Source of the DNA: a virus
IMG/VR virus record: IMGVR_UViG_3300010148_005382
Coordinates: 1-20,939 of that record
Length of the DNA stretch: 20,939 bases
Reading direction: 5' to 3' (one strand)
Part shown: one piece after another, positions 14,419 through 20,259 of the stretch
Layout of the letters: the number at the start of each line of letters is the position of its first letter
Position numbering within the stretch: position 1 is the first letter of the stretch
Made by a program: the position numbers and the translations under genes
Notes under the pieces: model-generated
What the model was told of the DNA's origin: nothing
What the model saw: the letters and a program-made list of their open reading frames with translations, nothing else
The model's database searches: none

Positions 14419-15249
14419 ATGAGAGAAGAAGAAAAAAGTATCTGTTGGTTAGGCGTAATCCCAGAATGTGATAAAGATAAGGTTCGTTATCCTACTGATG
14501 AGGAGATAAATCAATTTATAGAGGAAGCTGAGAACTTTATTGAGCAAGACCCTTTAGAAACTAGACCTTTAGTAACTAGAAATAAAATTTATAAAAATTA
14601 TCTTTTAAATACAGATGGAGACTTAGTAAGGAAATTTAAAAGCTCTACAAGAAAACTTAATAAGTTTCTAAAAACATACCCCAACAAAGCAGCCAGTAGA
14701 TATTATTGGCCTGTCTGTGATGAAGGCATTGATAAACAAGTTAGAGTAGGAGTTGTTAAAGCTCTAACTTTTCCTGAGTTAGTAGGTAGAAGCCCTTTAG
14801 TTCGTCATTTTAATTTGAAATATGGAGACGATATTCAGATTGTAACTGAGGACGGAACCGAACTAAGATTGATTGTTAGCTTGGATCATATTGATCGAAA
14901 CGAACAAAATGATGAATACAATAATCTTAGATTTTGCACTCATATAGAACAACATTTAAACACTGGTCCAAAAAACGGGTCAAAATTTAAAGGAGTTTCT
15001 ACTTTGCAAAATATTAAATCTAAGACATACAGGTGTAAGCTAGAGCTAAATCGTAGAACTAATAATCGATTTCTTGTAACTAAAAATTTCAAGATAGAGG
15101 AACAAGCAGCTACATATTATAACGATAAATTAAGAGAGATTTTAAAAAAATCATTTGGAAATAAATTAGGTCAAGAGCTGATTGATGAAGTAGCGTATTT
15201 TAATAATGTCATTCCAACGCAACAAGAATTAGATTTAGATATGTCATAG
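14419..15249 (+). CDS. HNH endonuclease with AP2 DNA-binding domain (homing-type)
   Basis: This 276-residue protein has an HNH_3-type nuclease core at residues about 150-182, with Asp156-His157, Asn169 and the final His/Asn in FCTHIEQHLN. Residues about 188-242 match the AP2/ERF-like DNA-binding fold (SKFKGVSTL...YRCKLEL...EEQAATYYND). HNH-AP2 proteins are typical free-standing homing endonucleases of phages. They cut at a target in relatives that lack the gene and drive its spread. The N-terminal 90 residues are acidic and not recognised. It lies just upstream of a second HNH gene and of the repeat-flanked glycan cassette, marking this zone as a hot spot for gene acquisition. The nuclease site appears intact. 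Confidence 0.85.
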   Translation: MREEEKSICWLGVIPECDKDKVRYPTDEEINQFIEEAENFIEQDPLETRPLVTRNKIYKNYLLNTDGDLVRKFKSSTRKLNKFLKTYPNKAASRYYWPVCDEGIDKQVRVGVVKALTFPELVGRSPLVRHFNLKYGDDIQIVTEDGTELRLIVSLDHIDRNEQNDEYNNLRFCTHIEQHLNTGPKNGSKFKGVSTLQNIKSKTYRCKLELNRRTNNRFLVTKNFKIEEQAATYYNDKLREILKKSFGNKLGQELIDEVAYFNNVIPTQQELDLDMS

Positions 15250-15261
15250 ATATGATATGTG

Positions 15262-15765
15262 ATGGGGTCTAAAAAAGTAAATGTTAATTGTTTATACTGT
15301 AAAAAAGAATTTATTGCTGAACTATCTAATTTAAAAAGAGGTCATGCCAAATTTTGCTCAAAAAGTTGCTCTTGTTCATACCAAAATGAAAATAGAAAAT
15401 TAATAAAAAAAAAATGTGAAGTATGTGGCAAAGCTTTTCAAACTAAATGCAGTCATGCGAAACATTGTTCAAGAAGTTGTGGTAACCGTAAGTCAAAAGC
15501 GACAATTAAAGCTGCTAGATCACAAGGTAAATATAGATATCATTTAAGTGCTGAGGTATACAAAGAATTTGGTGATTTGAAATGTTTTTATTGTGGATGG
15601 AAAAAAGATAAATGCGATATTCACCATATAGTACCAAGATCAAAAGGTGGAACAGATGAGTACAAAAACTTAACAATAGCTTGCCCAAACTGTCATAGGC
15701 TTATACATAAAGGTAAACTAAAAGTAGGATTAAATTTAGAAGATTATAAAAATGAATATAAATGA
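15262..15765 (+). CDS. HNH endonuclease with N-terminal zinc-binding cysteine clusters
   Basis: The protein has two N-terminal Cys-rich zinc-binding units: Cys10/Cys13 with Cys32/Cys36, and Cys52/Cys55 with Cys69/Cys73. A C-terminal HNH domain follows. In the HNH part, Cys108/Cys111 and Cys141/Cys144 hold a zinc, His121-His122 carry the catalytic His, and Asn136 and His145 complete the motif (DIHHIVPRSKGG...CPNCHRLIH). I chose ATG 15262; a GTG one codon earlier is possible. It overlaps the Nmad1 start by 14 bases. Function is DNA nicking or cutting; a homing or anti-competitor role fits its neighbour. Confidence 0.85.
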   Translation: MGSKKVNVNCLYCKKEFIAELSNLKRGHAKFCSKSCSCSYQNENRKLIKKKCEVCGKAFQTKCSHAKHCSRSCGNRKSKATIKAARSQGKYRYHLSAEVYKEFGDLKCFYCGWKKDKCDIHHIVPRSKGGTDEYKNLTIACPNCHRLIHKGKLKVGLNLEDYKNEYK

Positions 15766-16093
15766 ACTATTAGAAATCCATGAAGACACTTGTTCCAAGT
15801 GCAAATCAATCATGGTAAAGAAAAATAATGATTATACTGGTGGCAAAACAGCCAATGATATCTTTGCCAACTTTAACTCATCAAAGATAATAGGCTTGCA
15901 CCCAGTCAAAGGTTTACTGATAAGAGTGATAGACAAAATACAAAGAATAAATTCTTTCACTAACGACAAAGAATTATCCGTGTCGAACGAGACAGTTGAA
16001 GATGCTTGTGATGATATTGTAAACTATGCTATCTTAGCTAAAGCTATGCTAATTGAGGAAAGGTCCAAGATCGAACGAAATAAAGCCAAATAA
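15752..16093 (+). CDS. Nucleotide modification associated domain 1 (Nmad1/DUF1599) protein
   Basis: This 113-residue protein shows the Nmad1/DUF1599 pattern: KKNNDYTGG near residue 25, DIFANFN near 36-42, the core GLLIRVIDKIQRI near 54-66, and an ETVEDACDDIVNYAILAKAML helix. The family is found in phages, often beside genes for modified DNA bases, and is related in helical fold to MazG-type nucleotide pyrophosphohydrolases. A role in hydrolysing or sorting nucleotides is plausible but not proved. The last ten codons lie within the first copy of the AGATCGAA-N11-CAAATAA repeat, whose CAAATAA includes the stop codon. This makes the gene's 3' end resemble an insertion site for the downstream cassette. 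Confidence 0.82.
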   Translation: MNINELLEIHEDTCSKCKSIMVKKNNDYTGGKTANDIFANFNSSKIIGLHPVKGLLIRVIDKIQRINSFTNDKELSVSNETVEDACDDIVNYAILAKAMLIEERSKIERNKAK

Positions 16094-16095
16094 GT
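16063..16095 (+). repeat. Cassette-flanking repeat, copy 1 (left)
   Basis: AGATCGAA (16068-16075), 11 non-conserved bases, CAAATAA (16087-16093). It is preceded by GTCC and followed by GT. It covers the end and stop codon of the Nmad1 gene. Two further copies with the same 11-base spacing lie at the other end of the glycan cassette. Confidence 0.75.
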
Positions 16096-16125
16096 TGAAA
16101 ATTTGAAAATAATATTTAGTATACT
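16095..16125 (+). promoter_or_regulatory. Candidate promoter for the glycan cassette
   Basis: TTGAAA (16095-16100) and TATACT (16120-16125) are separated by 19 bases, longer than ideal. The -10-like hexamer lies 3 bases before the ATG of the SGNH gene. This is the only gap (35 bases) between the Nmad1 gene and the cassette, so a cassette promoter must lie here or upstream. Confidence 0.35.
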
Positions 16126-16128
16126 GAA

Positions 16129-16683
16129 ATGATTTGGAATGAAATTTTATGTCTTGGAGATTCTCTAACTTATGGGGCCAGAGATAAATATGGCCGTTCT
16201 TATCCCGCTGAGTTGGGCAAAATACTTTCAGAAAAAACTGGAGACTTTTACATTTGTCACAATTATGGAATAAATGGAGAGACAAGCTCAGATTTGCTCA
16301 GGAGATCTTGGAATATTATAAAGTCAAATAGAGACTCAAAAATATGTTTATTATTGATTGGTACAAATGATACAAAAAAACCTACCCCTTTAAATATCTA
16401 CGAAGATAATTTAAGACAAATAATTTTATCAATAAAAGCTAATGGCATGATTCCAATTGTCGGAACTTTGCCTGAATTAACTTTTAGCCCCTTCTATGCA
16501 AGGAATAGAGATTGGACTTTAAAATATAATAAATTAATTAAAAATCTAAGTACTACGTTAGATTTTGATGTTTGCTCTATGGAGGGAATGCAAGACTATC
16601 TAATCGATGGAGTTCATTTTACTCATGAAGGATATAATGAGATAGCCAAAAGATGGTCGGACAAAATTCTATCACTAAAATAG
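16129..16683 (+). CDS. SGNH/GDSL-family hydrolase
   Basis: This 184-residue esterase or acyltransferase-type enzyme has all four SGNH blocks: GDSLT with nucleophile Ser12, Gly47 in HNYGINGET, GTND with Asn80, and DGVHF with Asp160 and His163. The length is normal for a single-domain enzyme. There is no signal peptide, so it acts in the cytoplasm or leaves with lysis. In a cluster with sugar-modifying enzymes it probably removes or transfers acyl (for example acetyl) groups on a sugar. It is the first gene of the cassette, preceded by a promoter-like sequence. The next gene overlaps its 3' end by 31 bases. Confidence 0.9.
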   Translation: MIWNEILCLGDSLTYGARDKYGRSYPAELGKILSEKTGDFYICHNYGINGETSSDLLRRSWNIIKSNRDSKICLLLIGTNDTKKPTPLNIYEDNLRQIILSIKANGMIPIVGTLPELTFSPFYARNRDWTLKYNKLIKNLSTTLDFDVCSMEGMQDYLIDGVHFTHEGYNEIAKRWSDKILSLK

Positions 16684-17456
16684 CAGTTGTAGGTAATACA
16701 AAACTGACTCTGAAAGGACTTACAGCTTTAAAAAAGCTGTCTAATGTTGAAATAAAAATAATACTTGGCCTTGATAGACAATCTGTTAATAAAAAAGTCA
16801 ATTCAATATCATTTGCCAGTTTTCTCTCATCATATCGTTATGTAGATGCCCCAAGTATTATAAGATCAAATGAATGGGATCTCTTTGAAAATGCTTGCAA
16901 AGAAAAAAAAATTGATTTAATTATATTATTAGGTGACTCTAGAATTGTTCCAGAATCAATAATAAATTCTTTTACTGTTGTAGGAAATCATGGAGCGATT
17001 CTACCTGATGTACAAGGTGGAGCGTCTTTAGTGTGGGGTAGAATGTTAAATAGTGGAGAGTGGGGAGTATCTATAATGGAAATAGATAAAAAAATAGATT
17101 CTGGTAAAATTTTAAAAGTAAAAAAGTTTAAATATGATGAAGACTGTTCTGAGCTAGAATTTACTGAAAAGTGTGACGATTTAACGGTAGATGCTTTAGT
17201 TGATGTTTTAAATGGTAATTATGTGATTAGCGATAACTCTAAGTGGGATTTAAAAATAGCTAAACATACAGATAGTAAACATGTAATAAACATTTTAAAG
17301 TATTGTATTGATAATAAACTTAACGTATATTTACCACCAAGAACTCCTGAAGATGGGTTTATAAAGAGTGATTGGAGTGATGAATTTAAAAAAATTTTTA
17401 AAATAGCTAATAATAAACCTTACCCTAAGTGGAGAGATAAAGTTAATAATGAATAG
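16653..17456 (+). CDS. Formyltransferase-fold enzyme (sugar N-formyltransferase-like)
   Basis: This 267-residue protein has the fold of methionyl-tRNA and sugar formyltransferases that use N10-formyltetrahydrofolate. Visible landmarks are HGAILP (His113), then GGASLVWGRMLNSGEWGVSIM and IDSGKIL with Asp149, the expected catalytic Asp. A C-terminal RTPEDGFI and a PYP motif near the end match sugar formyltransferases rather than the tRNA enzyme. The usual Asn two residues before the His is Gly111 here; Asn112 is adjacent to the His instead. Whether this shift preserves activity is unclear. Sugar formyltransferases act on amino sugars such as 4-amino-4-deoxyarabinose or Qui4N. The start lies inside the SGNH gene; no better start exists downstream. 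Confidence 0.8.
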   Translation: MVGQNSITKIAVVGNTKLTLKGLTALKKLSNVEIKIILGLDRQSVNKKVNSISFASFLSSYRYVDAPSIIRSNEWDLFENACKEKKIDLIILLGDSRIVPESIINSFTVVGNHGAILPDVQGGASLVWGRMLNSGEWGVSIMEIDKKIDSGKILKVKKFKYDEDCSELEFTEKCDDLTVDALVDVLNGNYVISDNSKWDLKIAKHTDSKHVINILKYCIDNKLNVYLPPRTPEDGFIKSDWSDEFKKIFKIANNKPYPKWRDKVNNE

Positions 17457-18012
17457 ACTAAATACATACAAATCATCTGCGACCGCAGGTCGTCAGACAG
17501 AAAACAATTTTAAAAACCTTATGATTAGTAGAGGTAATAAGGTTCGCAAAGCAAATAAGGAACAAGATTGTGTTAATAAAGTAGACTTCATTATTAAAAC
17601 AAAAGAAAATAAAATATTAAAGTTCCAAGTCAAAAATAGAAATACTCCTGGTAGAAATCAAGCAAAGGATGATAACTTTATAACTTTAGAGTTTAAAAAT
17701 ACTAAAGGGGATGATGGTTGGATGTATGGAGACTCAGACTACTTAGCTAAAGAAGTTGAGGGTGGTTTTAATATATATCACATGACAACTCTTAAAGAAT
17801 TTGCCGAGATACGAACTCAAAAAAATGTTATTACTAATAGACTAGTTGATAGTTATGTTAAAGGTATGCCATATAAAATATACAAAAGAAAAGGTTCATA
17901 TGGCCATAAAAATTACGATGAATTAATTTATGCTAATGTGCATGAAATAAAGGAGTTTTTTTTAGAGAAAAGCAAGAGCATTTATTTTTTACCATCAAAG
18001 TGTGAAGACTAA
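17449..18012 (+). CDS. Putative PD-(D/E)XK-type nuclease-like protein
   Basis: This 187-residue basic protein is of uncertain family. Residues 14-62 fit a PD-(D/E)XK core: Glu18 in an N-terminal helix, VDF with Asp46, then QVK with Gln60 and Lys62 after a short hairpin. Gln in place of the middle acidic residue occurs in some resolvases and restriction-type enzymes. The C-terminal half contains many Tyr and Lys residues and no recognisable domain. It overlaps the formyltransferase by 8 bases and the mutase by 11, so it is a true member of the cassette operon although it has no obvious sugar role. It could help the cassette move, or degrade competing DNA. Both are inference. Confidence 0.6.
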   Translation: MNRLNTYKSSATAGRQTENNFKNLMISRGNKVRKANKEQDCVNKVDFIIKTKENKILKFQVKNRNTPGRNQAKDDNFITLEFKNTKGDDGWMYGDSDYLAKEVEGGFNIYHMTTLKEFAEIRTQKNVITNRLVDSYVKGMPYKIYKRKGSYGHKNYDELIYANVHEIKEFFLEKSKSIYFLPSKCED

Positions 18013-18991
18013 AATAAAAATTGTAGGCTGTGGATTATCAGGTATCACTGCTGCAAATATTTTAAAAAACAAAGGTTATGATGTAAAAATATATGATACT
18101 AGGTCTCATATAGGTGGTAATTGTTATGATGGTTATTTGTGTGGAACTTTAACTCATCAATACGGACCTCACATATTTCATACAAATGATGAAGATGTTT
18201 TTTGTTTTTTAAGTCGATTTACAGATTGGTTTCCTTTTGAATATAAACCTAAAGGTAAAACCAAATTAGGTTTAATATCTTTACCTTATAGTAAAAAAAC
18301 TATAAAAGAAATAGGTAGAGAATTATCTCTTGATGAAATAAAAGAAATAATATTTAAAGATTATTCTGAAAAGCAATGGGGTATTGCGTTTGAAAAGTTG
18401 CCTAAATCTATTTGTAATAGAATTCCAGATACTTCAGAACTAGATGATCCTACTTGGTACAAAAATGAAAAGTATCAATGCATGCCTAAATATGGATATA
18501 CTAAAATGTTTGAAGAAATGTTGAAAGGAGTCAATATTGAATTAGCTTGCGACAAATATGAATGGAGAAAAGACAAAGCAGATTTGACCATTTATACAGG
18601 TAGTGTAGATAGTTATTTTAATTATTGTTATGGATTTTTACCTTACAGGAGCTTAGAGTTTGAGCATAAGGTGACAAATAACAAAATGAATTACGTTGTT
18701 GAAAATCAAAACACTAAAGATGTTGCATATACTAGGAAATATGATCACTCCTTTTTTAATTTTAAACATAACCAAAATACAACAGTAATAACTAAAGAGT
18801 TCCCTTTGGAGTATGACACCTATAACATTCCATATTATCCTAAATGTTTTGGAAGAAATAAAGACTTGTACCTAAAATATAGAAAGCTTGCTAATAAAGA
18901 AAATAATGTTTTATTTTTGGGTAGACTTGCTAATTATAAATATTTAGATATGTGGTGTGCAATAAAATTAATTTTAAATAAATTAAAATGA
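18002..18991 (+). CDS. glf: UDP-galactopyranose mutase
   Basis: This flavoenzyme interconverts UDP-galactopyranose and UDP-galactofuranose. The N-terminus has the FAD-binding GCGLSG motif (residues 9-14) and RSHIGGNCYDG. Further family marks are QYGPHIFHTN, PYSKKTI, YSEKQWG, MPKYGYTKMFE and the C-terminal FLGRLANYKYLDM. At 329 residues it is somewhat shorter than typical bacterial enzymes (about 360-390). The usual second Asp after DM in the final helix region is Trp here (DMWCA), so FAD or substrate contacts may differ. The start is GTG, overlapping the previous gene by 11 bases. It supplies the galactofuranose donor for a glycosyltransferase, most simply the next gene. Confidence 0.92.
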   Translation: MKTKIKIVGCGLSGITAANILKNKGYDVKIYDTRSHIGGNCYDGYLCGTLTHQYGPHIFHTNDEDVFCFLSRFTDWFPFEYKPKGKTKLGLISLPYSKKTIKEIGRELSLDEIKEIIFKDYSEKQWGIAFEKLPKSICNRIPDTSELDDPTWYKNEKYQCMPKYGYTKMFEEMLKGVNIELACDKYEWRKDKADLTIYTGSVDSYFNYCYGFLPYRSLEFEHKVTNNKMNYVVENQNTKDVAYTRKYDHSFFNFKHNQNTTVITKEFPLEYDTYNIPYYPKCFGRNKDLYLKYRKLANKENNVLFLGRLANYKYLDMWCAIKLILNKLK

Positions 18992-19818
18992 AATATATAT
19001 TCGTAACTGTCTGTTATAACTTTGAAAAATGGATTGCTAGATGTATAAGATCAGCAATTGATCAGAATTATAAAAATTGGGAGATGTATGTAATTGATGA
19101 TAACAGTTCTGATAACTCTGTATCTTTAGCCGAAGAAGCGGCAAATGGTGACCCAAGAATAAAAATTATAAAAAACACACAAAATATGTGTGGAGTATAT
19201 AATAAAACAATAAATTTTGTAAACCACGCTAAACCTAATGATGAGGATGTAATAGTTACATTAGATGGCGATGATTATTTATTACATGAAAATGTTTTAA
19301 ATCATCTTAATAGAATATACAGCAATGGTTACTGGTTAACTTATGGTGGTTGCGTTCATGATGGTAGTCATGCATTCCCAGAGGGTTGGTCTACTCCTGT
19401 TGATTGGTCTACAAGTTTAAGAAAACAAAGATTTTGTTTGATACATTTAAAAAGCCATAAGTTTTTTCTTGTTAAAAATATAAAAAACAAAGATCTATGT
19501 TATCGAAATGGTCAAATGTTTAAATACTCAGATGATGTTATAATGTATATTCCGATGGCGGAAATGTCAGGAAAGAAGCATTGCTTTTATATAAAAAATA
19601 AAGTTTATTTTTATAACACACATCAAAATTGCGACTTCCAAGACAAAAAACGTGTTAATCATATAAATAATGTAATACAAAACGATTTATCACTTAGAAC
19701 AGAATACAAACAAAAATCAAAAAATGATTTAAAAAACTCAATTTGCGACTGGAAGTCTTATAAATTAGTACCCCCCAGATCGAATCATTTTGCGGCAAAT
19801 AAGTCCCAGATCGAATGA
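18988..19818 (+). CDS. Family 2 glycosyltransferase
   Basis: This 276-residue GT-A fold enzyme opens with YIFVTVCYNFEKW and VIDDNSSD (Asp37-Asp38). It carries the metal-binding DXD-type motif LDGDDYL (Asp93, Asp95, Asp96), the hallmark of GT2 enzymes. It has no membrane segment, so it acts on a cytoplasmic acceptor or at the inner face of the membrane. It starts in a 4-base overlap with the mutase and is the natural user of UDP-galactofuranose, though the sequence does not fix donor or acceptor. The C-terminus is odd: the last 15 codons fall in two tandem copies of the AGATCGAA repeat, and the final SQIE before the stop matches the SKIE of the Nmad1 protein in the same frame. Confidence 0.88.
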   Translation: MKYIFVTVCYNFEKWIARCIRSAIDQNYKNWEMYVIDDNSSDNSVSLAEEAANGDPRIKIIKNTQNMCGVYNKTINFVNHAKPNDEDVIVTLDGDDYLLHENVLNHLNRIYSNGYWLTYGGCVHDGSHAFPEGWSTPVDWSTSLRKQRFCLIHLKSHKFFLVKNIKNKDLCYRNGQMFKYSDDVIMYIPMAEMSGKKHCFYIKNKVYFYNTHQNCDFQDKKRVNHINNVIQNDLSLRTEYKQKSKNDLKNSICDWKSYKLVPPRSNHFAANKSQIE

Positions 19819-19835
19819 TATTTTTCCAAATAAAC
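19772..19835 (+). repeat. Cassette-flanking repeat, copies 2 and 3 (right, tandem)
   Basis: Copy 2 has AGATCGAA at 19777-19784 and CAAATAA at 19796-19802. Copy 3 has AGATCGAA at 19808-19815 and CAAATAA at 19827-19833. The period is 31 bases and both copies have the same 11-base internal spacing as copy 1 at 16068-16093. Copy 2 lies inside the glycosyltransferase gene; copy 3 includes its stop codon. Confidence 0.78.
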
Positions 19836-19863
19836 AGTTAATTTAGTTTAGTTTTTTAAAAAT

Positions 19864-20196
19864 TTAAAAGAAATCTTTTTTTATTTTAGCTAAAGATTTA
19901 ATTTGTGTTATTAAAAAAGTTACATTAAAAACATGAATAGAATTTGTTTGTACTGTTAAAGGATAATTTAATTCTGTGTCTAATCTTATTCCATCAACTT
20001 CATATTCTGGAGGAACAATCTCTGAAACATAATCATATAAACCCTTTTTTTTCAGTAGTTTATAGTAATAATCTATTTGTTCTTTTCTAGCTTCTACTAC
20101 AACATCTAATTCTAAATGCGATTTTGCAGTCATTGTCAAATACCTAAAATATAATCCTTCTTTCGTGGTTAAATCAGATACAACAATTAAATTCAC
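19864..20196 (-). CDS. Hypothetical protein, 110 aa (GTG start)
   Basis: This minus-strand gene is convergent with the glycan cassette. The start is GTG at 20196; an ATG overlapping it by two bases is out of frame and stops at once. The product begins with an alternating strand (MNLIVVSDLTT) like the first strand of an alpha/beta fold. It has a Lys/Tyr-rich helical middle (YYKLLKKKGLYDYVSEIVPPEYEVDG) and no membrane segment. A GTGTAA box precedes the GTG by 8 bases. I do not recognise the family; a link to HAD-like phosphatases is too weak to claim. Confidence 0.6.
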   Translation of the reverse strand: MNLIVVSDLTTKEGLYFRYLTMTAKSHLELDVVVEARKEQIDYYYKLLKKKGLYDYVSEIVPPEYEVDGIRLDTELNYPLTVQTNSIHVFNVTFLITQIKSLAKIKKDFF

Positions 20197-20204
20197 ATTA
20201 TTAT

Positions 20205-20218
20205 TTACACAAGTGTAA
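20205..20218. promoter_or_regulatory. Divergent GTGTAA boxes forming an inverted repeat
   Basis: TTACAC-AA-GTGTAA places one GTGTAA on each strand, back to back, between the divergent genes at 20196 (minus) and 20260 (plus). The left box is 8 bases from the GTG start and the right box 41 bases from the ATG. The arrangement could bind a dimer or drive two promoters. Confidence 0.5.
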
Positions 20219-20259
20219 TTATAAAATAGAAATTTAAATAATTAAAATTAATATATAAT

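Noticed and set aside
14893-14899. Possible fourth copy of the cassette repeat (GATCGAA)
   Set aside because: The preceding base does not match and there is no CAAATAA at the required 11-base spacing; it is ordinary coding sequence in the HNH-AP2 gene.
16049-16285. Minus-strand frame of 78 codons, and another at 16619-16801
   Set aside because: Both are antisense to the SGNH or formyltransferase genes, which have complete motifs.
17449-18012. Assigning this protein as a sugar-pathway enzyme because of its neighbours
   Set aside because: No sugar-enzyme motif is visible; the Asp/Gln-X-Lys pattern fits a nuclease-type core better.
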